NCBI RefSeq assembly: GCF_014204865.1
Contig: NZ_JACHMG010000001.1
Coordinates: 744,001 to 808,000 of the forward strand
DNA: 64,000 nt
Source: Amycolatopsis jiangsuensis
GTDB taxonomy: Bacteria; Actinomycetota; Actinomycetes; Mycobacteriales; Pseudonocardiaceae
Direction: 5' to 3'
Numbering within the stretch: the stretch's first letter is position 1; every line of letters starts with the position of its first letter. The notes below the pieces were generated by a model. It was given only the letters and a program-made list of their open reading frames with translations, was not told the origin of the DNA and ran no database searches. A program made the position numbers and the translations under genes. Positions 43,022 to 52,873 of this stretch are shown one piece after another.

Positions 43022-44707
43022 GTGGCACCATCGGCCGGGCATCTCCGCCCGGGACGCTATCTCGCCTTCTTCGCCCTGCTCGTGGTCGCGCTGTACGCGC
43101 TGGTGTTCTTCACCGGCGACGGCAAGCCCACGCCCAAGCTCGGCATCGACCTGCAGGGCGGCACCCGGGTCACGCTCACCGCGCGCACCCCGGACGGCGG
43201 CCAGCCCACCCGCGACCAGCTGAACCAGGCCCGGCAGATCATCGAGACCCGGGTCAACGGCATCGGCGTGGGCGGCACGAACGTGGTGCTCGACGGCAAC
43301 AACGTCGTCATCACGGTGCCGGGCGAGCAGGGCGACCAGGCGAAGAACCTCGGCCGGACCGCGAAACTCGGCTTCCGCGAGGTGATCACCTCGCAGCCGA
43401 ACACCCCGGCGGGACCGCAGGGCCAGCCGGGCACCTCGCCCTCGCCGTCCGCGCCGCCCGCGACGGGACAGCCGGGCGGCGGCGGAGGTGCCGAAGGCGC
43501 CCCGGCGCAGCAGCCCCCGGGCAGCGCGCCGCCCTCGTCCTCGGCCGGCGACGGGCAGACCCCGGTCGAGCAGGCCAGGAAGGTGCGGCAGAACCCCGAC
43601 CTGACCGGCAGCGACCAGGCCAAGGCCCAGGCCGCGCAGCAGGCCGCGCTGGCCGCGCTCACCTGTGCGCCGAACGCCGCCGACCCGCTCGAGGGCAACG
43701 ATCTGCCCAACCAGCCGCTGGTCACCTGCGGCGACAAGGACGCGACCAAGTACGTGCTCGGACCGGAGTTCCTGCCCGGCACGGAGATCTCCGACGCCAA
43801 CTCCGGCTACGACCAGCAGCGCGGCCAGTGGGTCGTCGACCTGACCTTCAAGGGCGCCGGCGGCAAGACCTGGGGCGACTTCACCTCGTCGCACGTGGGC
43901 AAGCAGGCCGCGTTCGTGCTGGACACCGACGTGGTCTCGGCGCCGACCATCCAGGGCGCGATCCTCGGCGGCAACACCCAGATCACCGGGCAGTTCACCC
44001 AGGGCGACGCGAAGAACCTGGCGGACATCCTCAAGTACGGTTCGCTGCCGCTGTCGTTCGACTCCTCGGACGCCACCACGGTGTCCGCGACGCTCGGGCT
44101 CGCCTCGCTGGAAGCCGGCCTCATCGCCGGCGCGGTCGGCCTGATCGTGGTGTTCATCTACTGCCTGTTCTACTACCGGCTGCTGGGCATCCTCACCATC
44201 TGGTCACTGGCCATGGCCGAGCTGCTCGTGTACGCGGTGCTGGTGCTGCTGGGACGGTGGATCGGCTACACGCTGGACCTCGCCGGCGTGGCCGGCCTGA
44301 TCATCGCGATCGGCATCACCGCGGACTCGTTCGTCATCTACTTCGAACGGCTCAAGGACGAGATCCGCGAGGGCCGCACGTTCCGGTCCGCGGTGCCGCG
44401 AGGCTGGACCCGTGCCCGGCGCACGATCCTCGCCTCGGACGCGGTGAGCTTCCTGGCCGCGGCGATCCTCTACATCATCGCGGTCGGCGACGTGCAGGGC
44501 TTCGCGTTCACCCTGGGCATGTCGACGCTGCTCGACCTCGTGGTGGTCTACCTGGTCACGCATCCGCTGGTGGCGATGGTGTCCACCGCGAGGTCCAAGT
44601 TCCTGTCGAATCCGCGGAACCTCGGCCTCGGTTCCGTCCAGCGGATGGGCGCGCAGCGGAAGGCCGCCCGCTCGGCGGCCCGTCGCACGAACGTGAAGGA
44701 GGCCTGA
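43022..44707 (+). CDS. secD: Protein translocase subunit SecD
   Basis: A 561-residue membrane protein that uses the proton gradient to assist late steps of Sec export. The first TM helix is at about 14-31, a large P1 domain begins with LGIDLQGGTRVTLTARTPDG, and five TM helices form the C-terminal part with ADSFVIYFERLKDEI. The actinobacterial insert rich in Pro, Gly and Ser (about 130-185) is present. GTG 43022 lies 11 bp after GAGGAG. The secF gene starts one base after its stop. Confidence 0.95.
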   Translation: MAPSAGHLRPGRYLAFFALLVVALYALVFFTGDGKPTPKLGIDLQGGTRVTLTARTPDGGQPTRDQLNQARQIIETRVNGIGVGGTNVVLDGNNVVITVPGEQGDQAKNLGRTAKLGFREVITSQPNTPAGPQGQPGTSPSPSAPPATGQPGGGGGAEGAPAQQPPGSAPPSSSAGDGQTPVEQARKVRQNPDLTGSDQAKAQAAQQAALAALTCAPNAADPLEGNDLPNQPLVTCGDKDATKYVLGPEFLPGTEISDANSGYDQQRGQWVVDLTFKGAGGKTWGDFTSSHVGKQAAFVLDTDVVSAPTIQGAILGGNTQITGQFTQGDAKNLADILKYGSLPLSFDSSDATTVSATLGLASLEAGLIAGAVGLIVVFIYCLFYYRLLGILTIWSLAMAELLVYAVLVLLGRWIGYTLDLAGVAGLIIAIGITADSFVIYFERLKDEIREGRTFRSAVPRGWTRARRTILASDAVSFLAAAILYIIAVGDVQGFAFTLGMSTLLDLVVVYLVTHPLVAMVSTARSKFLSNPRNLGLGSVQRMGAQRKAARSAARRTNVKEA

Positions 44708-44708
44708 C

Positions 44709-45995
44709 GTGGCTGCCGAAGACGAAACCCCGGACGCCGGCACCCCGGCAGGCGTGACCAGCAAGAAGGAAGGCGGGTCCGCGGAACCGGACGCCGGCGG
44801 CGCGAGCGCGGCCACCGGGAAGAAGGAGAGCTTCTTCCACCGGCTGTACGTGGGCACCGGTGCGCTGGACATCATCGGCGTCCGCAAACGCTGGTACCTC
44901 GCCTTCGCGCTGCTGGTGCTGGTGTGCCTCGGGTCGATGATCTTCCGCGGCTTCCACCTCGGCATCGAGTTCGAGGGCGGTACGCAGATCCAGCTGCCCG
45001 CCCGCGGCGCGCAGGGTGAGATCACCCAGTCGCAGGTGATCGGCTCCTTCCAGAAGGCGCTGGGCGAGCAGCCGGCCGAGACCCAGCAGGTCGGTGCCGG
45101 TGCGTCCGCGACCTTCCAGCTGCGGTCGGAGGCCCTCGACGCGGCGTCGGTGGAGAAGGTCAAGAAGCAGCTGTTCACCGACCTCGCCCCGATCGGCAGC
45201 AACGGACAGCCGAGCGAACGGGCGATCAGTGACAGCGCGGTGAGCGCGTCCTGGGGCGGCGAGATCTCCCGGCAGGCGCTGATCGCGCTCGGGGTGTTCC
45301 TGGTCGCCGTGGTGATCTTCCTGGCGATCTACTTCGACACCCGGATGGCCGCGGCGGCACTCATCTCGCTGCTGCACGACATCCTGGTGACCGCGGGCCT
45401 GTACTCGCTGGTCGGTTTCGAGGTCACGCCGGCGACGGTGATCGGCCTGCTGACCATTCTCGGCTTCTCGCTGTACGACACGGTGGTGGTGTTCGACAAG
45501 GTCCGGGAGAACACCCGCGGCCTGCTCGGCCTGAGCCGCCGCACCTACGGCGAGGCGGCGAACCTGGCGCTGAACCAGACGCTGATGCGGTCGTTCAACA
45601 CCGCGTTCATCGCGCTGCTGCCGATCCTCGGCCTGCTCATCGTCGGGTCCATCCTGCTCGGCTCGGGCACCCTGCAGGACCTGGCGCTGGTGCAGCTCAT
45701 CGGCACCCTGGTCGGCGTGCTGTCCTCGGTCGCGCTGGCCACCCCGCTGCTGGTCGACTTCAAGATGCGTGATCCGAAGTACCGGCAGCAGGCCGAGCGC
45801 GTGCGAGCCCGCCGCGCGAAGGCCGCCTCCCGGGAGACCGGCGGCGACTTCGACGCCAACGACGACGACCAGCTGGCCGCCGAGCTGCGCAAGGAAAAGG
45901 CGTACGCGGCGGCGGCCGGGGTGCCGGCCCGCACGCCGAAGGCCAGGCCGCGTCCGTCGGCCAAGCCGCGCCCGTCGGCGAAGAAGAAGCGCTGA
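44709..45995 (+). CDS. secF: Protein translocase subunit SecF
   Basis: A 428-residue partner of SecD with six TM helices. Characteristic segments are FRGFHLGIEFEGGTQIQLPA, LISLLHDILVTAGLYSLVGF and GFSLYDTVVVFDKVRENTRG. The C-terminus is a long Lys/Ala/Arg-rich cytosolic tail. GTG 44709 follows the secD stop with one base between, so the two are translationally coupled. Confidence 0.95.
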   Translation: MAAEDETPDAGTPAGVTSKKEGGSAEPDAGGASAATGKKESFFHRLYVGTGALDIIGVRKRWYLAFALLVLVCLGSMIFRGFHLGIEFEGGTQIQLPARGAQGEITQSQVIGSFQKALGEQPAETQQVGAGASATFQLRSEALDAASVEKVKKQLFTDLAPIGSNGQPSERAISDSAVSASWGGEISRQALIALGVFLVAVVIFLAIYFDTRMAAAALISLLHDILVTAGLYSLVGFEVTPATVIGLLTILGFSLYDTVVVFDKVRENTRGLLGLSRRTYGEAANLALNQTLMRSFNTAFIALLPILGLLIVGSILLGSGTLQDLALVQLIGTLVGVLSSVALATPLLVDFKMRDPKYRQQAERVRARRAKAASRETGGDFDANDDDQLAAELRKEKAYAAAAGVPARTPKARPRPSAKPRPSAKKKR

Positions 45996-45999
45996 GGGG

Positions 46000-46518
46000 A
46001 TGCGGCTCGACGAGGCCCTCGACCTGATCGCCGAGGTGCCGGACTTCCCCGAGCCGGGGGTGCTGTTCCGGGACCTCAGCTCGCTGTTCGCGGACGGGCC
46101 GGGGTTCGCCGCGGTCGTCGACGGCCTGGCCGCCACGCTGACGCCGGAAGCCGAACTGGTCGCCGGTGTGGAGGCCCGCGGGTTCCTGCTCGCCGCCGCG
46201 GTGGGCTACTCGCGTGGCCTCGGCGTGGTGCTCGTGCGCAAGCCCGGCAAACTGCCGTCGGTCGCCGGGCGGGTGGACTACGCGCTGGAGTACGGCACCG
46301 CGAGCGTCGAGCTGCCGGCCGGGGTGGTGCGCGCCGGCCGGCGGATCGCGGTGTTCGACGACGTGCTCGCCACCGGCGGCACCGTCGCGGCCACCGGAAA
46401 GCTCCTCGAGGACGCCGGAGCCGTGGTGACCGGCGTGTCGGTCGTCCTCGAGCTCGCCGCCCTCGGTGGCCGCGCCGTCCTCGGCGGCCGGACCGTGCAC
46501 GCACTGCGGTCGGTCTGA
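46000..46518 (+). CDS. apt: Adenine phosphoribosyltransferase
   Basis: A 172-residue PRTase that salvages adenine to AMP. The PRPP-binding loop is VFDDVLATGGTVAATG (about 117-132), and the adenine-binding region includes VPDFPEPGVLFRDLSSL near the N-terminus. It lies directly between secF and rel, the order conserved in mycobacteria. The Shine-Dalgarno is weak, so coupling to secF is likely. Confidence 0.95.
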   Translation: MRLDEALDLIAEVPDFPEPGVLFRDLSSLFADGPGFAAVVDGLAATLTPEAELVAGVEARGFLLAAAVGYSRGLGVVLVRKPGKLPSVAGRVDYALEYGTASVELPAGVVRAGRRIAVFDDVLATGGTVAATGKLLEDAGAVVTGVSVVLELAALGGRAVLGGRTVHALRSV

Positions 46519-46698
46519 CCGGCCTGCCCGCCGTCGTGCCGTGCTCATCGCGGTGTCCCGGCCGTCGCGCCCGTGCGGACGGCTCGAGGCGCCCGTGAGC
46601 GCGGCGGACTCGCCCGGGAGCGGGCGCTGCCGGGGAGTCCCGGCGGCCCAGCGGTTACCCTGGGGGTTCAGAAGCCGCACGAGCAGCAGGAGGTGCGG

Positions 46699-49026
46699 GT
46701 GAGCCAGGAGCTCGACGCCGACGTGCCCGCGAAGGACGGCGGGTTGTCGAGGGCGAACGGCGCGGCGCCGAACCCGTCGGCCACCCGGCGGGTGCGCGCG
46801 CGGCTGGCGCGGCGCATCACCGCGCAGCGTGCCGCCCCGGTCAAGCAGGTGCTCGAGCCGCTGGCGGTGATCCACCGCGAGCTGCACCCCAACGCCGACC
46901 TCGGGTTGCTGCAGCGCGCCTACGACGTGGCCGAGGAGCTGCACCGCGACCAGCGGCGCAAATCCGGCGACCCGTACATCACGCATCCACTCGCGGTGGC
47001 CACCATCCTCGCCGAGCTGGGCATGGACACCACCACGCTGGTGGCCGCGCTGCTGCACGACACCGTGGAGGACACCGGCTACTCGCTGGCGGAGCTGAAG
47101 GCCGATTTCGGCGACAAGGTCGGCGAGCTGGTCGACGGCGTCACCAAGCTGGACAAGGTCAAGCTCGGCACCTCGGCCGAAGCGGAGACCATCCGCAAGA
47201 TGGTGATCGCGATGGCGAAGGACCCGCGGGTGCTCGTCATCAAGCTCTCCGACCGGCTGCACAACATGCGCACCATGCGGTTCCTCCCGCCGGAGAAGCA
47301 GGCCCGCAAGGCCCGCGAGACGCTGGAGGTGCTGGCCCCGCTCGCGCACCGGCTCGGCATGGCCACGGTGAAGTGGGAGCTGGAGGACCTCGCGTTCGCG
47401 ATCCTGCAGCCGAAGAAGTACGACGAGATCGTGCGCCTGGTCGCCGACCGCGCGCCGTCGCGGGACACCTACCTGCGCAAGGTGATCGCGGACCTCACCG
47501 CGAACCTGGTGTCCTCCCGGGTCACCGCGAAGGTCGAGGGACGGCCCAAGCACTACTACTCGATCCACCAGAAGATGATCGTCCGCGGCCGCGATCTGGA
47601 CGACATCCACGACCTGGTCGGCGTGCGGATCCTGGTCGAGGACGTGCGGGACTGCTATGCCGCGATGGGGGTCGTGCACGCGCTGTGGCAGCCGGTGCCC
47701 GGCCGGTTCAAGGACTACATCGCGCAGCCGCGTTTCGGGGTGTACCAGTCGTTGCACACCACCGTGATCGGCCCGGACGGCAAGCCGCTCGAGGTGCAGA
47801 TCCGGACCTACGACATGCACCGCACCGCGGAGTACGGCATCGCCGCGCACTGGCGGTACAAGGAAACCAAGGGCACGCACAACGGCAGCGCCAACGGCAT
47901 GGAGCTGGACGAGATCGCGTGGATGCGCCAGCTGCTCGACTGGCAGCGGGAGGCCGCCGATCCGGGTGACTTCCTCGAATCGCTGCGCTACGAGCTCGGC
48001 GCGCGCGAGATCTTCGTGTTCACTCCCAAGGGCGACGTGATCACGCTGCCCGCGGACTCCACGCCGGTCGACTTCGCCTACGCCGTGCACACCGAGGTCG
48101 GGCACCGCTGCATCGGGGCCCGGGTGAACGGCAGGCTCGTCGCGCTCGAGCGGAAGCTGGAGAACGGCGAGGTCGTGGAGATCTTCACCTCCAAGGCCGA
48201 CAACGCCGGACCGAGCCGCGACTGGCTGCAGTTCGCCGGTTCGCCGAAGGCGCGGGCGAAGATCCGCCAGTGGTTCGCGAAGGAACGCCGCGACGAGGCG
48301 ATCGAATCCGGCAAGGAGGCGATCACCAAGGAGATCCGCAAGGTCGGCCTGCCGATCCAGCGGCTCGTGTCGGCCGAGTCGATGGGGTCGGTCGCCAAGG
48401 AGCTGCGCCACGGCGACATCTCCTCGCTGTACGCGGCCGTCGGCGAGGGCCACACCAGCGCCAAGCACGTGGTGCAGCGGCTGGTCGCGCTGATCGGCGG
48501 CGTGGACGAGGCCGAGGAGGAGCTGGCCGAGCGGGCCACGCCGTCCACCGTCACGCGCCGCCGCGGTTCGAACGACGTGGGCGTGATCGTCAAGGGCGCC
48601 GGTGACGTGTGGGCGAAGCTCGCGCGGTGCTGTACGCCGGTTCCGGGCGACGAGATCCTCGGCTTCGTCACGCGCGGCGGCGGGGTGAGCGTGCACCGCA
48701 CCGACTGCACCAACGCCGACGATCTGCGGGCCCAGCCGGAGCGGCTGGTCGAGGTGGAGTGGGCGCCGTCGTCGTCCTCGGTGTTCCTGGTCGCCATCCA
48801 GGTGGAGGCGCTGGACCGGCACCGGCTGCTCTCGGACGTCACGAAGGTGCTCGCGGACGAGAAGGTCAACATCCTGTCCGCGTCGGTCACCACCTCGCGC
48901 GACCGGGTCGCGGTGAGCCGGTTCTCCTTCGAGATGGGCGATCCGAAGCACCTCGGGCACGTGCTGAAGGTGGTGCGCGGCGTGGAAGGAGTCTACGACG
49001 TGTACCGGGTCACTTCCGCCTCGTGA
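46699..49026 (+). CDS. rel: Bifunctional (p)ppGpp synthetase/hydrolase Rel
   Basis: A 775-residue long RSH protein of the stringent response. The HD hydrolase domain has the motif HDTVEDT near residue 120. The synthetase domain has [13 protein letters not shown] and [15 protein letters not shown] domain [12 protein letters not shown] near 440 and a C-terminal ACT domain ([20 protein letters not shown]) follow. GTG 46699 has GCAGGAGG (46686-46692) upstream. It makes and degrades the alarmone that couples starvation to rRNA and purine pools, fitting its neighbour apt. The stop codon sits inside a palindromic repeat. Confidence 0.96.
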   Translation: MSQELDADVPAKDGGLSRANGAAPNPSATRRVRARLARRITAQRAAPVKQVLEPLAVIHRELHPNADLGLLQRAYDVAEELHRDQRRKSGDPYITHPLAVATILAELGMDTTTLVAALLHDTVEDTGYSLAELKADFGDKVGELVDGVTKLDKVKLGTSAEAETIRKMVIAMAKDPRVLVIKLSDRLHNMRTMRFLPPEKQARKARETLEVLAPLAHRLGMATVKWELEDLAFAILQPKKYDEIVRLVADRAPSRDTYLRKVIADLTANLVSSRVTAKVEGRPKHYYSIHQKMIVRGRDLDDIHDLVGVRILVEDVRDCYAAMGVVHALWQPVPGRFKDYIAQPRFGVYQSLHTTVIGPDGKPLEVQIRTYDMHRTAEYGIAAHWRYKETKGTHNGSANGMELDEIAWMRQLLDWQREAADPGDFLESLRYELGAREIFVFTPKGDVITLPADSTPVDFAYAVHTEVGHRCIGARVNGRLVALERKLENGEVVEIFTSKADNAGPSRDWLQFAGSPKARAKIRQWFAKERRDEAIESGKEAITKEIRKVGLPIQRLVSAESMGSVAKELRHGDISSLYAAVGEGHTSAKHVVQRLVALIGGVDEAEEELAERATPSTVTRRRGSNDVGVIVKGAGDVWAKLARCCTPVPGDEILGFVTRGGGVSVHRTDCTNADDLRAQPERLVEVEWAPSSSSVFLVAIQVEALDRHRLLSDVTKVLADEKVNILSASVTTSRDRVAVSRFSFEMGDPKHLGHVLKVVRGVEGVYDVYRVTSAS

Positions 49027-49065
49027 GTGTTGCCGCCGGTTCTCACCGGCGTAGACACTCACGAG
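49020..49065. repeat. Palindromic repeat, copy B
   Basis: CTCGTGAGTG…CACTCACGAG encloses GCCGGT-TCTC-ACCGGC. It contains the rel stop codon (49024-49026) and ends one base before the start of the next gene (ATG 49067), so it acts as a gene-boundary element and possible terminator. Confidence 0.85.
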
Positions 49066-49066
49066 C

Positions 49067-49843
49067 ATGACCGACGGATTCTCCTTCACCCGCGACGGTG
49101 CCGTCGCCCGGCTCACCTTCACCCGCCCGGAGAAGATGAACGCGATCAACCACGAAATGTGGTCGGCGATCCCGGACGTGGCCGATCGGGTGGAAGCGGA
49201 CCCGGAGCTGAAGGTGCTGGTGCTGACCGGTGCCGGGCCGCATTTCTCGGCAGGCGCGGACATCGGTGAGTTCCGGACGCTGCGCGCCACGGCCGAAGGG
49301 GCCGCCGCCTACGACAAGGCAGTGGACGCCGCGGTGGCGGCTCTGACCGGGATGCGGAAGCCGTCGGTCGCGATGATCCAGGGCAACTGCATCGGCGGCG
49401 GCTGCCAGCTCTCGGTGGCCTGCGACTTCCGCTTCGCCGCCGACGACGCCCGGTTCGGCATCACCCCGGCCCGGCTGGGCATCGTCTACCAGTACCCGTC
49501 CACCCGTGCGCTGGTTTCGCTGGTCGGCCCGGCGCACGCGAAGTACCTGCTGCTGTCCGGCGAACTGCTGGCCGCGCCGCGGGCCCGCGAGATCGGCCTC
49601 GTTCACGACGTCTTCCCGGCCGCCGAGCTGGCGGCCGCGACGAGCCGGTTCGTCGAGACGCTGTGCTCGCGTTCGCAGGCCTCGATCCGCGGGATGAACC
49701 GGATGATCGAGAAGATCGTCGCCGGCCAGGAGGAGGCCGATCAGGAGGTGGAGGACATCCGGCTGGCCGTCCTGCACGGCGCGGACTACGCGGAGGGCGT
49801 GGATGCGTTCCTCACCCGCCGGGCACCGCAGTTCACCGACTAG
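49067..49843 (+). CDS. Crotonase/enoyl-CoA hydratase family protein lacking both catalytic Glu
   Basis: A 258-residue crotonase-fold protein with the first oxyanion segment HFSAGADIGEF and the second in GNCIGGGCQLSVACDF. The positions of the two catalytic glutamates of true enoyl-CoA hydratases appear to be Gln114 (GGGCQL) and Ala135 (TPARLG), so a hydratase reaction is unlikely; the crotonase superfamily also includes isomerases and decarboxylases. It is a lineage insertion between rel and the IS481 scar. The start codon touches the palindromic repeat. Confidence 0.78.
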   Translation: MTDGFSFTRDGAVARLTFTRPEKMNAINHEMWSAIPDVADRVEADPELKVLVLTGAGPHFSAGADIGEFRTLRATAEGAAAYDKAVDAAVAALTGMRKPSVAMIQGNCIGGGCQLSVACDFRFAADDARFGITPARLGIVYQYPSTRALVSLVGPAHAKYLLLSGELLAAPRAREIGLVHDVFPAAELAAATSRFVETLCSRSQASIRGMNRMIEKIVAGQEEADQEVEDIRLAVLHGADYAEGVDAFLTRRAPQFTD

Positions 49844-49844
49844 C

Positions 49845-50115
49845 TGTACCCGGTCAGGGTGTTGGTAGCGGCGAGTCTGGTTGAACGGGCGAGAACCTGC
49901 GGTTGGGATGTGGCTTGTCCAAGGCCCACTCCAACCCGGAGGTTCTCGTGCGCCACGGTAGCGCCCGGCTGACCGTTCATGGTCGTCGACTGATCGTTCA
50001 GCGCTATGAGGCCGGCTGGGAACAGGCCCACATCGCCGCCGCGATGGGGGTGTCCCGTCAGTGTGTGAAGACCTGGATCGACCGCTGTGCAGCTGAAGGG
50101 GAAGCACGTTTGCGC
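49845..50115 (+). mobile_element. Left-end remnant of an IS481-family element
   Basis: TGTACCCGGTCAGGG, directly after the crotonase stop, is a plausible IS481-type terminal repeat starting TGT. A truncated transposase start follows. At about 50,110 the sequence switches to the beginning of an aminotransferase gene in the opposite orientation. The right end of the element is not present. Confidence 0.6.
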
Positions 50116-50151
50116 ACCCGGCCGCCGGACACCTGCATCGCGGTGAAGTGA
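49948..50151 (+). pseudogene. Truncated IS481-family transposase (N-terminal HTH only)
   Basis: GTG 49948 with GGAGG 5 bp upstream starts ARLTVHGRRLIVQRYEAGWE and the helix-turn-helix AHIAAAMGVSRQCVKTWIDR, a pattern typical of IS481 transposase N-termini. The DDE catalytic domain is absent. After the last native residues the frame runs into the aminotransferase remnant and stops at 50151. Confidence 0.7.
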
Positions 50152-50219
50152 CCGTAGCCGGTCATCGCCGCGACGAGGTCGTCCGGGCCGGCCGGGGCAC
50201 CGTTGATCTCGTACTGCAT
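50112..50219 (-). pseudogene. N-terminal fragment of a class IV aminotransferase
   Basis: From ATG 50219 leftward, with GGTAGGAG upstream, the frame reads MQYEINGAPAGPDDL and AAMTGYGHFTAMQVSGGRVR, which resembles the start of branched-chain/D-amino-acid-type aminotransferases. After about 36 residues it meets the IS481 remnant. The rest of the gene is lost. Confidence 0.5.
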
Positions 50220-50239
50220 CTCCTACCGCACGCCGCCGG

Positions 50240-51118
50240 TCAGGCGACGGTGACCGCGGTGAACTTCACCGGCTCCTTGGGCTCGCCGGTGACACCGTCC
50301 TGGCCGACCGCGCCGATGCCGGTCTTCGCGATCTTGTCCAGGACCTTGAGCCCCTCGTCGGAGATGCTGCCGAAGATCGTGTACTGCGGCTGCAGCTCCG
50401 CCTTGCCGTAGACCATGAAGAACTGGCTGCCGCCGGTGTTCGGCTGGCCGGTGTTGGCCATCGCGAGGAGGCCACGGCCGTACTTCATGCCGTCGATGAA
50501 CTCGTCCGGGACCGCGTAGCCGGGGCCGCCGCGGCCGTCGGCGGTGACGTCGCCCTTCGCGTTCGGGTCACCGCACTGCAGCATCTGCAGCTCGGTCACG
50601 CCGAGCCGGTGGCAGATGGTGTCGGTGTAGAAGCCGCTCTTGGCGAGGCTCTCGAAGCTCTGCACGGTGCACGGCGCGAGCGAACGGTCGAGCGTGATCG
50701 GGATGTCACCCTGGGTGGACTTCATCGTGATGTGCACGGTGCCGCTCGAGGACACGTTCTTGCCGTCCGGCACGGCCGGCTTCTTCGCCGGCGGCTCGCT
50801 CGTCTTGTCCTCCGGATACGAGCACGTGGTCGGGTTCGGCAGGGCCTTCGTCCGCTTCGGCAGCGCGGTGCGCTCGGTCGGGATGTTCGAGGCCGTCGGC
50901 GCCGGCGGGGTCGAGCTCGACGGCGGGGCCGCCGTGGCCTGGTCGTCACCGCCCCCGCTGTTCACGATCCACACCACCAGACCGGCGACGATGAGCACCA
51001 CACCGCCGACCACTCCAGCGCCCACGATCTTGCGTCGCTTCGCCTGCTCGGCCCGGCGCACGAGCTGCCGCTCGAGTTTGCGCTTCGCGGCTTCGCGGCG
51101 CTGCTGGTTGGTCGCCAC
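50240..51118 (-). CDS. Membrane-anchored cyclophilin-type peptidyl-prolyl isomerase
   Basis: A 292-residue protein with a Lys/Arg-rich N-terminus, one TM helix (about 31-53), a Ser/Pro/Thr-rich spacer and a cyclophilin domain (about 125-290) with TLDRSLAPCTVQSFESLA and GGSQFFMVYG. It probably folds exported or cell-wall proteins outside the membrane. In mycobacteria the homologue PpiB/Rv2582 also follows rel on the opposite strand. Confidence 0.9.
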   Translation of the reverse strand: MATNQQRREAAKRKLERQLVRRAEQAKRRKIVGAGVVGGVVLIVAGLVVWIVNSGGGDDQATAAPPSSSTPPAPTASNIPTERTALPKRTKALPNPTTCSYPEDKTSEPPAKKPAVPDGKNVSSSGTVHITMKSTQGDIPITLDRSLAPCTVQSFESLAKSGFYTDTICHRLGVTELQMLQCGDPNAKGDVTADGRGGPGYAVPDEFIDGMKYGRGLLAMANTGQPNTGGSQFFMVYGKAELQPQYTIFGSISDEGLKVLDKIAKTGIGAVGQDGVTGEPKEPVKFTAVTVA

Positions 51119-51253
51119 CCGCCCTCCAGTTTCGGCTCGGAGTCACACGTCTGAGGTAGCGGCAGTGTATGGGCACGGCCTGTGAGAACTCTGTACAGGG
51201 GCGGCTAGTCTCCTGCTGATCGTGATCGAGACCGCTCCGCGGGAGGATTTTTC

Positions 51254-51838
51254 GTGCTCGTCGCCGGATTCGCCGCCGGTCCGCTGCGTTCGAACTGTTA
51301 TCTGCTGGCGCGCGTGTCGGGCGGGCCCTGCCTGGTCGTGGACCCGGGGGAGGGGGCCGCGGAGCCGCTCGCCGCCGCGCTGGCCGAGCACGAGCTGACG
51401 CCGGCCGCGCTGCTGGCCACGCACGGGCACCCGGATCACGTCGGAGGCGCGGCGGAGGCGACGCGCCGGTACGGCGTGCCGCTGCGGCTGCACCCGGCGG
51501 ACGCCGAGGGCTACGCGGGACCGTGGGAACCGCTTGCCGAGGGGCCGCTGACGGTGGCCGGCCTGACCGTCGGGGTGCTGCCGCTGCCAGGACACACCCC
51601 GGGGTCGGTGGCCTTCACCGTCGAAACGGGCGAGGGTGGCAGGCTGGTGCTCACGGGGGACACGCTGTTCGCCGGGTCGATCGGGCGTGCCCGCGGCTCC
51701 GGCGCCGACCTGGAGAGATCGTTGCGCACTTTGCTCACCCTGGCCGGGGACACCGTCGTGCTTCCCGGCCACGGCCCGGCCACCACGATCGAGCGCGAAC
51801 GCGCCGGCAACCCGCACCTGCCCGGCGCGGTGCGGTGA
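51254..51838 (+). CDS. MBL-fold metallohydrolase (glyoxalase II-like)
   Basis: A 194-residue metallo-beta-lactamase-fold hydrolase. The metal-binding motif is THGHPDHVGG (near residue 55), and GHTPGSVAFTVE, TGDTLF and LPGHGPATT provide the other ligands. In related genomes a homologue lies between the cyclophilin and hisS. Members include thiolesterases and glyoxalase II. GTG 51254 has GGAGG 7 bp upstream. Confidence 0.88.
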   Translation: MLVAGFAAGPLRSNCYLLARVSGGPCLVVDPGEGAAEPLAAALAEHELTPAALLATHGHPDHVGGAAEATRRYGVPLRLHPADAEGYAGPWEPLAEGPLTVAGLTVGVLPLPGHTPGSVAFTVETGEGGRLVLTGDTLFAGSIGRARGSGADLERSLRTLLTLAGDTVVLPGHGPATTIERERAGNPHLPGAVR

Positions 51839-52476
51839 GCGGCGTGGAGGGCGAGCGCACGCCGCTGTTCGCGGAGGATCCGAAACCACGTCGGCGCCGG
51901 TTGTGGTCGGGGATCATCGGGGTGGCCATCGTCGCCGCGGCCTTCGGCGGGATCGCCGGCCTGATCGGCGGCCAGCTGCCCGGGCTCGTGACGGCCGCGG
52001 TGGTGGGGCTGCCGCTGCTGTACGTGGTGCTGTTCGCCTTCCGCCGCCGGATCTGGCTGGAAGGCACCGAGCTGGTGGTCCGGACCTGGGGAGTGCGGCG
52101 GGTGGATCTGGTCACCGCGCCACGGCTGGACGTGGTGATCACCGACGTGCGCGGCACCCGTACGGTCGGCCTGCTGGTGAACGCCGGCCAGCGCCGCCGG
52201 GCGGTGAAACTGGACCTGGCCGCCTTCGCCGGCACCGGCGGGCGCGAACTCGGCCCCCTGGAGCTCCGCCGCCTGGCGGACGCCCTGCTGAACAACACCG
52301 AAGCCAACGGGCTGGTGTTCTCGGAACTGCTGGTGGCCGAACTCCGCGCGGAAGCCCGCGGCGACGCGGTCGCGGAACGTCCCCTGTACCGCCTCGCGTC
52401 CGCGGCCCCGGCCGGCCGGTACCTGCAACGCTTCGCGATGGAGGCAGTGAGCCGGTTCGTGGCCACCTTGGACTGA
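51835..52476 (+). CDS. Membrane protein with PH-like domain, unrecognised
   Basis: A 213-residue protein with two TM helices (about 23-45 and 50-70) and a C-terminal soluble part that has strands resembling a bacterial PH-type domain (LEGTELVVRTWGVRRVDLVT). It is not a family I can name. GTG 51835 overlaps the previous stop, so it is cotranscribed. In mycobacteria hisS would stand here. Confidence 0.6.
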   Translation: MSGVEGERTPLFAEDPKPRRRRLWSGIIGVAIVAAAFGGIAGLIGGQLPGLVTAAVVGLPLLYVVLFAFRRRIWLEGTELVVRTWGVRRVDLVTAPRLDVVITDVRGTRTVGLLVNAGQRRRAVKLDLAAFAGTGGRELGPLELRRLADALLNNTEANGLVFSELLVAELRAEARGDAVAERPLYRLASAAPAGRYLQRFAMEAVSRFVATLD

Positions 52477-52512
52477 CCCGGACCGGTCCGGCTTGATCCG
52501 CCACACCTGGCT

Positions 52513-52797
52513 TCACCGCTGCGCGGGTTGCTCCACCGCGCGTCGCGGGGTGGCGGTGCGGGCGTGCTCGTCCAGGCCGTCCACGCGGGCGCGGATGCGG
52601 TCCAGCTGGTCGGACAGTTCCGGAAGCTCCTGGGCGACGTAGGTGAGCAGCCGCTCCAAATGTCGCAGCGTGGCGCGGACCTCGTCGAGGGTGGTGGCGA
52701 TCCGGGGCACCGACTCGGCTGCCTCCAGCCCTGCCGCGAACAGGCGGCGGACGAGGTGCACGGTGACCCGGGGTCCGGCCAGGACGGCTGCGAACAC
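52513..52797 (-). CDS. Small helical hypothetical protein
   Basis: A 94-residue leftward protein with a helical N-terminus (RVTVHLVRRLFAAGLEAAES) and a heptad-rich middle (ATLRHLERLLTYVAQELPEL, then SDQLDRIRARVDGLDEHA), so a coiled coil is likely. No function can be assigned. Confidence 0.55.
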   Translation of the reverse strand: MFAAVLAGPRVTVHLVRRLFAAGLEAAESVPRIATTLDEVRATLRHLERLLTYVAQELPELSDQLDRIRARVDGLDEHARTATPRRAVEQPAQR

Positions 52798-52873
52798 GGC
52801 CCCTCCTCGAGTGCGGCGTCGCGGACTTCGTACCGCATCCGCGGGCCTGCGGCGGGACCGGGGCCGGGGTGTG

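Noticed and set aside
45760..49290. A 1176-residue minus-strand open frame across secF, apt, rel and the crotonase gene
   Set aside because: It spans four well-supported genes on the other strand and its product is His/Arg/Val-rich low complexity, typical of antisense shadows.
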